A stretch of 64,000 nucleotides of DNA from Stieleria bergensis (GTDB lineage Bacteria; Planctomycetota; Planctomycetia; Pirellulales; Pirellulaceae). Below the pieces are notes generated by a model. The model saw only the letters and a program-made list of their open reading frames with translations, was not told where the DNA came from and did not search any database. The stretch lies in contig CP036272.1 of NCBI GenBank assembly GCA_007745635.1, positions 4,740,459-4,804,458 on the forward strand. The letters are read 5' to 3'. The position numbers and the translations under genes were made by a program. This document shows, piece by piece, positions 44,507-52,545 of the stretch. Numbering within the stretch: position 1 is the stretch's first letter; the number at the start of each line of letters is the position of its first letter.

Positions 44507-45853
44507 ATGCCTGAATCAAGAACCCACAAGGCTCTGCAGCGCATCGTTGCTGCCGCCACGCTTTCCATCCTTGGTGTCAACGCTGCCGCAGAATCTCCCT
44601 GGCCCCAGTTCCGTGGCCCAGCCGGTGACGGCATCGTCACTGACTGCGAAGTGCCACTGACGTTTTCTGATTCGCAAAACGTGACTTGGAAAACGGAACT
44701 CGAAGGCAAGGGCTGGTCATCACCCGTGGTGGCTGACGGAGTGATCTGGCTGACCAACTCGATTGAAGTCTTGCCAACCGAAGAGGAGCGGCTGGAAATT
44801 TTGAAAGCCAGCGGCGTGGAGGAACGGAAATTCAAACAGCTGGCGGTTGCCAAATCGATCCGCTTGCAACTGCTTGCGCTGGACCTTCAATCGGGCAACT
44901 TGCTTGACACCATTGAACTGACCACCGTTGAGCCTCCGGATCCGATTCACCCGCTGAACAGCTTTGCCTCGCCGACGCCTGTCATCGATGGTGACTACAT
45001 TTATTGTCACTTCGGAACCTACGGCACGCATTGCATTGACCGCGCCACCAAGAAAACAGTCTGGCAACGCCAGCTGCCTCTGGAACATGGCGTCGGCCCT
45101 GGCAGCTCACCCTTCATCGATGGCCCGCGTTTGGTCTTGATTCAAGATGGCATGGATCGGCAGTACGTCACAGCGCTCGACAAGCTGACCGGCAGCACGA
45201 TCTGGGAAACCGACCGCCCCGAAATGGACGCTCCCACCGGCGACCAGAAAAAGGCCTACTGCACGCCGATCAAGATTGTCGATCCCCAAGGACGCCCACA
45301 ATTGATCTGCATGGGATCACAGTGGATGGTTGCCTACGCTCCAGAATCTGGCAAGGAAATCTGGCGCGTCCGCCATGGCAAAGGCTTCTCAGTCGTCCCG
45401 CGACCTGTTTACGCGGACGGCGTGGTTTACTTTTCCACGGGGTTTGGCAAAGCACAACTCTGGGCCGTAGGCGTCGACGGGTCCGGTGATGTCACCAAGA
45501 GTCATGTGAAGTGGACTGTCCTGAGCGGTATCCCCACCAAACCCTCGCCGCTGGTTCACGATGGCCTGATCTATGTGATTGGAGACAGCGGCATTGCCCG
45601 CTGCTTTGACACCAAGAACGGCGAAGAAGTTTGGCGCAAACGAATTGGCGGCAAGTTCAGCGCCTCGCCATTACTGGTCAATGATCGAATTTACCTGGGT
45701 TCGCAAGAAGGCCTAGTCACCGTGCTAAGCGCTGGGGCGGACAGCGAGATGATCGCGGAAAATCAAGTCAGCGGACAGATCATGGCCAGCCCAGCAGTCT
45801 TCGATAACATGATCATCCTGCGAACCAGCGAAGCGGTTTACCGAATTCAGTAA
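44507..45853 (+). CDS. Secreted PQQ-like beta-propeller protein
   Basis: 448 residues. A signal peptide (about 1-28, hydrophobic LQRIVAAATLSILGVNA) precedes the planctomycete-style opening SPWPQFRGPAGDGI. The remainder is a set of PQQ-type blades, each with an outer strand and a loop such as LSGIPTKPSPLVHDGLIYVIGD and AYAPESGKEIWRVRHG. The fold is that of BamB and of PQQ dehydrogenases, but there is no dehydrogenase signature. It probably acts in the periplasm as a binding scaffold; ligand unknown. Followed by an intrinsic terminator. Confidence 0.9.
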   Translation: MPESRTHKALQRIVAAATLSILGVNAAAESPWPQFRGPAGDGIVTDCEVPLTFSDSQNVTWKTELEGKGWSSPVVADGVIWLTNSIEVLPTEEERLEILKASGVEERKFKQLAVAKSIRLQLLALDLQSGNLLDTIELTTVEPPDPIHPLNSFASPTPVIDGDYIYCHFGTYGTHCIDRATKKTVWQRQLPLEHGVGPGSSPFIDGPRLVLIQDGMDRQYVTALDKLTGSTIWETDRPEMDAPTGDQKKAYCTPIKIVDPQGRPQLICMGSQWMVAYAPESGKEIWRVRHGKGFSVVPRPVYADGVVYFSTGFGKAQLWAVGVDGSGDVTKSHVKWTVLSGIPTKPSPLVHDGLIYVIGDSGIARCFDTKNGEEVWRKRIGGKFSASPLLVNDRIYLGSQEGLVTVLSAGADSEMIAENQVSGQIMASPAVFDNMIILRTSEAVYRIQ

Positions 45854-45899
45854 CTTGCCGAGCACGGGTATCTCCCTCTCACTACCGGACCTTCCTCTC

Positions 45900-45936
45900 G
45901 CCAGCTGGCCATTTTCAGGCCAGCTGGCTTTTCTCT
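45900..45936 (+). terminator. Intrinsic terminator between propeller gene and rsmE
   Basis: 11-bp stem GCCAGCTGGCC / GGCCAGCTGGC with loop ATTTTCA, followed by TTTTCTCT. It starts 46 bp after the propeller stop and ends 13 bp before the rsmE start, so rsmE needs its own or read-through transcription. Confidence 0.9.
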
Positions 45937-45949
45937 ATCAAGCCAGCAA

Positions 45950-46690
45950 ATGACACGCCGTTACTATGTTCCCGACCTGCTTGAGCAGCACGGTTCGTTG
46001 GCACTCTCAGATGAAGAGGCACGGCATGCAGCCCGCGTGATGCGACTGCAGCCGGGGGACGCTCTTGAATTGTTCGACGGACAAGGACATCAGGCCGATG
46101 CCGTCGTGCTGCACATCGACAAACGCAGCTGCACGGTGCAGTTCGAACCCGCCGCACTTGTCGACCGAGAACCTCGCCTGCACAGCCACCTGCTGATTGC
46201 ACTGCCCAAACCGGAACGGGCCAAAGAGATGGCCGAGCGGCTCTGCGAACTCGGCGTCGGCGAGATCACGCCGGTGTCTTGCCAACACACACAGCGGCCA
46301 CCCACTCGCAACCTCCTGGAAAAACTCCGCCGCACCATGGTCGAGTCGTGCAAACAATCGACTCGCAACGTCGTGCCAGCACTGAACGACTGCATCGGCT
46401 TTGAACAGGCGGTGGAACTCGCCAAGGACAATCCACCACTCGCCGCCTGGATCGCTCATCCCGGGGGACAAGAGTTGCTGGGGATCGACCTCGCTGAGCG
46501 GTCGTCAAACACAGAGAAACCGCCAAGTGGCCGCCAGAGCGTGCTTGCCTTGATCGGCCCTGAAGGGGGCTTCACCGATCAGGAAATGCAGATGGCCAGC
46601 GAAATGGGCTGGACCAACGTTGGGCTCGGGAAACGAATCTACCGAGTGGAAACGGCGGCAGTGGTGATCCAAACGATGCTCTCTCGCTAA
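45950..46690 (+). CDS. rsmE: 16S rRNA (uracil1498-N3)-methyltransferase
   Basis: 246 residues. SPOUT-class enzyme that methylates U1498 in the decoding centre of 16S rRNA. PUA-like N-terminal domain (1-70, RRYYVPDLL; HAARVMRLQPGD), then the SPOUT knot with LLIALPKPERAKEMAERLCELG, LIGPEGGFTDQE (about 200-212) and the trailing motif LGKRIYRVETAAVV. An insertion of about 20 residues (EKPPSGRQ) precedes the GPEGG motif. Stands alone. Confidence 0.95.
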   Translation: MTRRYYVPDLLEQHGSLALSDEEARHAARVMRLQPGDALELFDGQGHQADAVVLHIDKRSCTVQFEPAALVDREPRLHSHLLIALPKPERAKEMAERLCELGVGEITPVSCQHTQRPPTRNLLEKLRRTMVESCKQSTRNVVPALNDCIGFEQAVELAKDNPPLAAWIAHPGGQELLGIDLAERSSNTEKPPSGRQSVLALIGPEGGFTDQEMQMASEMGWTNVGLGKRIYRVETAAVVIQTMLSR

Positions 46691-46739
46691 GACCAGCCAA
46701 CCGAAGCGAGACGGCGACTGGAATCTGCGCGGGGAGAGA

Positions 46740-47438
46740 CTAGCCCAAGTTCGGCTGTCCAGTGGCATTCGCTTTGACCTTGGCCTGCATGACCAGCCCC
46801 TGCTTGACCAGCCCCTGCTTGACAGCCTTGCCTTGCTCCCCCGGCTTGCGGCCACGGATATTGCCAACCTGCTCCGGAACAAACCGAGGATCAGCAGGCA
46901 CAAGCAGCTTGCTGATCGCCAGCTTATTGATGCTCAAATTGCATTCCGCTGACTCTGCCTGCAGCGAAAGGTGCAACGATCGCGGGATGCGAATGGTGAT
47001 CATTTGCTCCGGCTCCGCCGCATCGGACTTTGAAGTGTCTTCGCTGCGCATCCCGGCCAACATTTCCTGAACGGCGATGAACTGAGGAGTTCCGAAGAAC
47101 CGCCGTCGCTCAAGCTCTGCGGGGAACAATTGCACCACGATGCCTTCCACACCCAGGATCTCACGATAGAACGCCACCCAGCTTCCGGTGCATGTGAAGG
47201 CCATCGAAGCCACTTCCACGGCTTTCCGGCAGCGTTCGTCAAAGGTCCCCACGCAGGGGACTGGATCCAAGCTCAAATCTGCACCAGCAGGTACAGGTGC
47301 CTTGCGACGTCCACGTCGAGCCCCTGATTGTGGCGTCTCATTCGTCCCTGCATCAGCGACTAGTTCAACTCCGCCAGTCAACGAACTTGCAGCTTCAGTG
47401 ACTTCGGGGCGGCCAGCAACTTTCTGAGATTCCAACAT
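46740..47438 (-). CDS. Ribbon-helix-helix-type protein, possible HicB-like
   Basis: 232 residues from the ATG ending at 47438; the frame is open for another 113 codons upstream, without recognisable features. The N-terminal half is Gly/Ala/Arg-rich with a folded mid-section (CVGTFDERCRKAVEVASMAF, cut to DERCRKAVEVA; GSWVAFYREILG). The C-terminal part has IRIPRSLHLSLQAESAECNLSINKLAISKLL, whose core RIPRSLHLSLQAES and SINKLAI fits a ribbon-helix-helix fold like HicB or Arc. It could be a transcriptional regulator or antitoxin; no toxin lies beside it. The tail has two QGLVK units from a 15-bp repeat. Confidence 0.65.
   Translation of the reverse strand: MLESQKVAGRPEVTEAASSLTGGVELVADAGTNETPQSGARRGRRKAPVPAGADLSLDPVPCVGTFDERCRKAVEVASMAFTCTGSWVAFYREILGVEGIVVQLFPAELERRRFFGTPQFIAVQEMLAGMRSEDTSKSDAAEPEQMITIRIPRSLHLSLQAESAECNLSINKLAISKLLVPADPRFVPEQVGNIRGRKPGEQGKAVKQGLVKQGLVMQAKVKANATGQPNLG
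46791..46820. repeat. In-frame 15-bp tandem duplication
   Basis: GACCAGCCCCTGCTT twice, then GACA; encodes two QGLVK units near the C-terminus of the ribbon-helix-helix protein. Confidence 0.85.
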
Positions 47439-48198
47439 GGAAACGATTCCTTTCAACGACAAACAAAGACAGGCGATCAACAATCCGTTGCGCCCCACAG
47501 CCGGTCGCTCGCTGGCACCGGCCAGAGAAAAGCGATTGACTGCAACCCAGTGCGTGATCGGTGAATCACGATGACATGGGGCTTGGACACGACTCACACC
47601 GCCGCCGCGTCGCAACTGCCACGATCTTCGCCCCGCGTCAAGCAGCAAGCCGCAAACCACTTCCAGCAAGAGACTTAAGGCAGAATCGCCCCGGTGCACA
47701 ATCCGCAGGCACGCTGCCAGAGGCGACTGCCTCGAGAAGTGCACAAAAAAAGAGCACCGAAAACACCCTGCAGCCAAGGTGTCCAGCTAGCATTAAAAGA
47801 AGTTTCACGAAAAAGTTTCGCGTGAATCTGGCCGGCACCAAAGCGAGCCTACCGGCCAGCCTGCTTAGCGGCTTTGGCGATCGCCGCCAGCCTGCCTGGC
47901 CAGCCTGCCTGGCCCGAGCCAGTTCCCCGACTCGCCCCCCAGCGACCCAATCCAGGCTTCACACCCATTGCAGACGCATGCAAACCTTCAGCCCCGACAA
48001 CATCCGCAAACGCAGCGATGGCTGATGGCGACTGACCCAAGATGACGCGGTCCGATTAGCAGACGGACCGACACAAATTTGCGGTGAAAAATGGAAACAC
48101 AGAAGCACCGCAATACCGAAGCAACGTCGCTTCCACTGCAACCCTCCGCCAGCGTTTTTTTGGCCGGGGCGGGAGTCGCGCGATTCTCGCGCTGGCAA
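47439..48198. other. Intergenic region, no gene supported
   Basis: 760 bp. Long frames on both strands are Pro/Arg/Ser/His-rich without domains and are taken as shadows. A short duplication (CAGCCTGCCTGGC twice) lies at about 47888-47914. No RNA gene was recognised. Confidence 0.4.
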
Positions 48199-48759
48199 TC
48201 AGTCACCGACGCCTAGATCATCGTCAAACGAATCGAGGATCAGATTCAACTCTGCTTCCTCATGCAACTGGAACTTGCACTGAAAGACATCGAAGCGTTC
48301 AATCCACTTCGCCAACTTCTCAAGATCCGCGCGATCGATCCGAGCGACCTGATCACTTAGCGCTTGAATCTGCGTGAACAAGCCTGGGTGTTGAGCCCTC
48401 AATCGCTGCGCTTCGACACTTCGGTGCGGAGCCACATCGACGGCATCATCGAAATAGCCGTACGCTTCTTCGAGCGAAAAATGAATGGCCAATTGGTCGC
48501 ACAACTGTTCAATCAGCCCGACCAGTTCAGAGTAGTGATTGGAGGCAACCTGTCGGTGTGCGACCAACTCTCCTGCTCGATCCCACAGCGTTTTCAGCTG
48601 GCGGTTATCGTCTTTGATCTCTTTTAGAAAAGCCGCATTGATTGTCAGCCCGCTTTGCAGCGTTCCGGCAGCCTTGTGATCATTCGCCGGCGCGGTTGCT
48701 GCAAGGCTTGACGACGCAGCCCCAGCGACAGCGCGACTCGAAATGAGTGAATCAGCCAT
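48199..48759 (-). CDS. Hemerythrin-like protein
   Basis: 186 residues. A Ser/Ala-rich start (1-40) is followed by four helices with the HHE-type spacing: FLKEIKDDNRQLKTLW, LAIHFSLEEAYGYF (about 90-103), AQHPGLFTQI and FQLHEEAELNLIL (near 167-180). His and Glu in the HFSLEE and HEEAE motifs are positioned as di-iron ligands; the first His of the motif is replaced by Asn (DDNRQL for DHRQL-type). This could be an oxygen- or nitric-oxide-binding or iron-storage protein, or a degenerate helper. Stands alone, upstream of epmA. Confidence 0.75.
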   Translation of the reverse strand: MADSLISSRAVAGAASSSLAATAPANDHKAAGTLQSGLTINAAFLKEIKDDNRQLKTLWDRAGELVAHRQVASNHYSELVGLIEQLCDQLAIHFSLEEAYGYFDDAVDVAPHRSVEAQRLRAQHPGLFTQIQALSDQVARIDRADLEKLAKWIERFDVFQCKFQLHEEAELNLILDSFDDDLGVGD

Positions 48760-48841
48760 CAGCGTCCTCCGTTGGTTAGAGTGCTCTTATTCTACCCTTA
48801 AATCGGCTCTGATGCGTGAATCGTTCCCAAAAACAGGGAAT

Positions 48842-49843
48842 TCACCCCCTTCCAATGACCACAGAAAGCACATCAATCAGATCATTTTCCCCGACAGATA
48901 GCATCAAGAGGCGATCGAAACCCAACGCCACACCACTACATGCGGGAATCCCCTTGCGCATCGCGTTCAGCAGCATGGTTTGCTCGGGCAAGGCCGCTTT
49001 GCCGGTCGCTAGCCGCTGCTGATTGCTCTGTCGGTAACGCTGCAGCAGCGTTTCGGCATCCTGCAATTCGTCATATCCATTCGCGATTTCAATCCCGTCC
49101 ACAAACACCTCGAACCTAAGGGCACACAGCGGGTCACGCTCACTTGGCTTTGCCAGCGCCGCCTGGGTCAAAGGGTAATCCGCCAGCACGCAAGGGCGTT
49201 GCTTGCCCAACTGTGGCGTGATGGCAAACGACATCAAGGCGTCCAGCAATCCGTCACGATCCTGCTTCAGCGAGTCAACCAGCGTGGTATTCGAACGAAC
49301 GGCATCCACATCGGCCAGCGCATTGGCGAGCTGTTCGATCGAAGCGGTAAAGGGATCAAGATTCGAGTGTTCCGCAAAGCACTCCCGATAGGTCACTCGG
49401 TCATGCCCAGTGCTGCCCAGCGTGCGACCGATTAAATCGACGGTCAACTGAATTGCCGACTCATAGTCTCCGCCCACCTCGTACCATTCCAGCATCGTGA
49501 ATTCTGGATGATGCAACGGCCCTGATTCACCAGCGCGAAAGACGGGGCCGATGCTATAGATCGACGGAGCCCCTTCGGCCAGCAGACATTTCATCACCGA
49601 CTCAGGAGACGTCTGCATGTAGAGCGACTGCAAGGGACCGGCATGCGGCAGGCCAAGCTGGGCGGCGGACACCGTGACCGGATCCAGATAGGCATCGACC
49701 ACCGCATCGACAGCCAAGCAGGGCGGCTGAACCTCCAGGAAACCGCGCTGATCAAAATCGCCCCGAACTTGGCGCAGCAACTCGGCACGCTGAGCAAGAT
49801 AGCGTACATTGACCGTTGGCAAATTTGCTTGTGACGACTGCAT
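48842..49843 (-). CDS. epmA: Elongation factor P lysine-34 lysyltransferase
   Basis: 333 residues from the ATG ending at 49843. PoxA/GenX-type class II aminoacyl-tRNA-synthetase paralog that attaches (R)-beta-lysine to EF-P. Motif 2-type segment SIGPVFRAGESGPLHHPEFTMLEWY and the C-terminal motif 3 GVALGFDRLLML are present in parts (VFRAGESG, HHPEFTMLEWY, GFDRLLML). There is no N-terminal anticodon-binding domain, as in EpmA. The partner EpmB, which makes beta-lysine, and efp are not in the window. Its start codon overlaps that of the divergent E1-like gene. Confidence 0.93.
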   Translation of the reverse strand: MQSSQANLPTVNVRYLAQRAELLRQVRGDFDQRGFLEVQPPCLAVDAVVDAYLDPVTVSAAQLGLPHAGPLQSLYMQTSPESVMKCLLAEGAPSIYSIGPVFRAGESGPLHHPEFTMLEWYEVGGDYESAIQLTVDLIGRTLGSTGHDRVTYRECFAEHSNLDPFTASIEQLANALADVDAVRSNTTLVDSLKQDRDGLLDALMSFAITPQLGKQRPCVLADYPLTQAALAKPSERDPLCALRFEVFVDGIEIANGYDELQDAETLLQRYRQSNQQRLATGKAALPEQTMLLNAMRKGIPACSGVALGFDRLLMLSVGENDLIDVLSVVIGRG

Positions 49844-50969
49844 GACCCAACATGGAAATGAATTGGTGAACAAACCGACAGCGGAGACCGAACACGGGAC
49901 GGAAGACGCCTCGCCGAACCAGCAAACCACGTTGCCGCACCAAGATCGCTATGCCCGCCAACGTCAGTTTTGGGCCATCGGCGAACAGGGACAACAACAA
50001 ATCGAAGCTGCCAGCGTGGCTGTCATTGGCTGTGGAGCTTTGGGAACCGTCGCCGCAGAACTGCTTTGCCGCGCCGGAGTGGGACGGATTCTAATCATCG
50101 ACCGCGATGTCGTGGAATGGACAAACCTGCAGCGACAGTCGCTTTTCGACTCCAAGGATGCCCAACAAGGCAACGCCAAAGCGGAGGCCGCCTGCCAGCG
50201 ACTTGCAGAGATCAACCCATCGATCGAATTGATCCCCTGCGTCGCGGATCTGAATCCAGGCAACATTGAATCGCTCCTGCAGGGCGTCGACTTGGCGATC
50301 GATGCAACGGACAACTTTGGGATCCGCTTTCTGATCAATGACTGGGCCCTGGCCACATCCTCAGTGTGGGTCCATGGTGGTTGCGTGGGAGCCAGCGGTC
50401 AAGTCCGCCTGTTCGATGGATCAACCAGGCCGTGCTTTCGCTGCTTGGTGCCGGAACTTCCCCCGCAAGGCATGGTTGACACCTGCGACACCGCCGGGGT
50501 CCTTGGCTCGGCAACCCACGCGATCGCCAGCATGCAAGTCACCGAAGCGATCAAATGGATCTCTGGAAACCGGCAACAGGTCAGCCAAGCGGTGATTGCG
50601 GTTGACTTTTGGAACAACAAAACGCGCGCCGTCAGCCTACCGCCAGAGGTGGCTCCGAACTGCCCAGCCTGTGTGGGAAGAGACTTTGAATACTTACAGG
50701 GACAAGCACTCGCAACCGACGCGATCTCGCTTTGCGGTCGCAACGCGGTGCAAATCGCAGCGGCCAAATCCACCCCGCCTCCCAGCCTTGACGCGCTGCA
50801 ATCGCGTTGGACGGGAGTTGGCGATGTGCAACGGACGCGGTTCTTTGTTCGATTACATGTGGATGCTGAAACCAGCGTGACCGTTTTTCGCGACGGCCGA
50901 ATGGTCGTCCAAGGAACCGACGACTTGGCCAGAGCTCGTGCAATGGTCGACCGTTTCATCGGCCAGTGA
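49842..50969 (+). CDS. ThiF/MoeB/HesA-type E1-like adenylyltransferase
   Basis: 375 residues from the ATG at 49842. ATP-dependent activation of a sulfur-carrier or ubiquitin-like protein C-terminus. Features: AVIGCGALGTVAAELLCRAGVGRILIIDRD (Rossmann, cut here to IGCGALGT and LIIDRD), adenylation residues in WTNLQRQSLF, the two zinc CxxC pairs (CFRC and CPAC), and DTCDTAGVLGSATHAIASMQ with a possible catalytic Cys. The last 60 residues form a small beta domain common to planctomycete and cyanobacterial HesA/MoeB-like proteins. Which carrier it serves (ThiS, MoaD or another) is not shown by the context. A GTG at codon 20 would avoid overlap with epmA. Confidence 0.9.
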   Translation: MTQHGNELVNKPTAETEHGTEDASPNQQTTLPHQDRYARQRQFWAIGEQGQQQIEAASVAVIGCGALGTVAAELLCRAGVGRILIIDRDVVEWTNLQRQSLFDSKDAQQGNAKAEAACQRLAEINPSIELIPCVADLNPGNIESLLQGVDLAIDATDNFGIRFLINDWALATSSVWVHGGCVGASGQVRLFDGSTRPCFRCLVPELPPQGMVDTCDTAGVLGSATHAIASMQVTEAIKWISGNRQQVSQAVIAVDFWNNKTRAVSLPPEVAPNCPACVGRDFEYLQGQALATDAISLCGRNAVQIAAAKSTPPPSLDALQSRWTGVGDVQRTRFFVRLHVDAETSVTVFRDGRMVVQGTDDLARARAMVDRFIGQ

Positions 50970-51024
50970 GCCATTGCATCGGCCACCCTCCGTCTTTATC
51001 GGCCAGTGAACTTTGCCAGACAAC

Positions 51025-52545
51025 ATGACAGCGACCGACCTTTCAACCGACCCCTCCGAAATCCTTCGCAGGCATTTCGGCCACGCCCAGTTTCGCCACG
51101 GGCAACAAGCCATCATCGAGCATGTGCTGAGCGGCCAACATGCAATGGTGGTGATGCCAACCGGCATGGGAAAGAGTCTGTGTTACCAGATCCCCGCCTT
51201 GGTGATTGCTCACGCCGCCGCATCGGCCCAGCATGCCCAGGCAGGCACTGCCAGGCAATCGCCCTCCAGCGCCAGCGCTGTCGCCCGCCCGCTGACTCTG
51301 GTTCTGTCACCGTTGATCGCACTGATGCAGGATCAAGTCGATAGCCTGCAACGCCGCAACATCAACGCCACCTTCATCAATTCCAGTCTGGACAAACAGC
51401 AACGCGAATCACGCTATCAAGCCGTTGCCGAGGGGCAGCACGACTTGCTATTCGTCACTCCGGAACGTTTTCGCAAAGCGGACTTCTGCGACGTCATCGC
51501 TCGCCGGGATGTCAAACTACTGGCCATCGACGAGGCCCACTGCGTCAGCCAATGGGGACATGACTTCCGCCCCGACTACACGCGGATGGCTGAAATTCGC
51601 CAGCGACTGAATCATCCCACCACCATCGCACTGACGGCCACTGCCACCGCTGAATGCCGGCAAGACATTTACAGACAACTGGAGATTCCGAGCGATCAAA
51701 TCAAACTGTTTCACCACGGCATCGATCGCCCTAATCTGACGCTTGATGTCACGCCCGTCTTTGACGAATCAGAGAAACTAGAACAGCTGAACGAATTGCT
51801 GTCCGCGCCGCTTCCCGATTCAGGCAGCCTGATCGTGTACTTTTCACTGATCAAAACGCTCCAGCGGTTCAGTGATCATTTGCTGCAACAGCGGGTCGCG
51901 CATGTCTGCTATCACGGCGACGTGCCGCGCAACCAGCGCCGGGCGATTCAACAATCCTTTCTTGGTGGCGAATGTGATTTGGTGCTAGCGACAAACGCCT
52001 TTGGCATGGGGATCGACAAAGACAACATTCGCATGGTTATCCACGCGGAAACACCGGGATCGGTGGAGTCCTATTATCAAGAAATTGGCCGCGCTGGCCG
52101 AGACGGCCAGCCCAGTCGCTGCGTCTGGCTGTACGACCAGAACGATTTGATGACGCAAATGCAATTCATCGATTGGGCCAATCCCGACGCTGCCTTTTAC
52201 ACTCGGCTGTACCAACTGGTCGCGGAACACACCGACCAGTGTGACGCCTTTGGCTTGGAATGGGTCAGCAGCCAACTCCAGAAACGAAGTCGCCACGACC
52301 ATCGCATTCAAACCGCGATCTCGATTTTGGACCGATACGGGGTCATTGCTGGTCCGCGAGCGCCGGAGTGTTTTCAGATCCTGGCGTCGCTGCCCGCTGA
52401 ACTGCAAAACGACGAACTGCTAAACCAAAAAAAGCTCCGCGCACAACAGCGTTTGTACGCCATGGTGCAACTCGCCGCAGAAACCGAGGATCGCAAAGAA
52501 TTCCTGAACCGCTATTTTGCCGAACCGGACGATTCAGCGTTTTAG
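51025..52545 (+). CDS. recQ: RecQ-family ATP-dependent DNA helicase (short form)
   Basis: 506 residues from the ATG at 51025. Helicase core with motif 0 FGHAQFRHGQQAI, Walker A PTGMGKS (45-51), DEAH box IDEAHCVSQWGHDFRPDY (from about 168), motif IV to VI with ATNAFGMGIDK and EIGRAGRDG near 350-358. The zinc-binding site usual after the core (four Cys) is missing and there is no HRDC domain; a winged-helix remnant may be present. Also odd is a 35-residue Ala/Ser-rich insertion between motifs I and Ia. Short RecQ proteins like this exist in several phyla and function in repair. Convergent and overlapping by 12 nt with the next gene. Confidence 0.9.
   Translation: MTATDLSTDPSEILRRHFGHAQFRHGQQAIIEHVLSGQHAMVVMPTGMGKSLCYQIPALVIAHAAASAQHAQAGTARQSPSSASAVARPLTLVLSPLIALMQDQVDSLQRRNINATFINSSLDKQQRESRYQAVAEGQHDLLFVTPERFRKADFCDVIARRDVKLLAIDEAHCVSQWGHDFRPDYTRMAEIRQRLNHPTTIALTATATAECRQDIYRQLEIPSDQIKLFHHGIDRPNLTLDVTPVFDESEKLEQLNELLSAPLPDSGSLIVYFSLIKTLQRFSDHLLQQRVAHVCYHGDVPRNQRRAIQQSFLGGECDLVLATNAFGMGIDKDNIRMVIHAETPGSVESYYQEIGRAGRDGQPSRCVWLYDQNDLMTQMQFIDWANPDAAFYTRLYQLVAEHTDQCDAFGLEWVSSQLQKRSRHDHRIQTAISILDRYGVIAGPRAPECFQILASLPAELQNDELLNQKKLRAQQRLYAMVQLAAETEDRKEFLNRYFAEPDDSAF

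Noticed and set aside
47561-48025. 154-codon plus-strand frame between the RHH and hemerythrin-like genes
   Set aside because: Arg/Pro/Ser-rich, no domain or signal, overlaps other open frames; probably chance in a GC-rich spacer.
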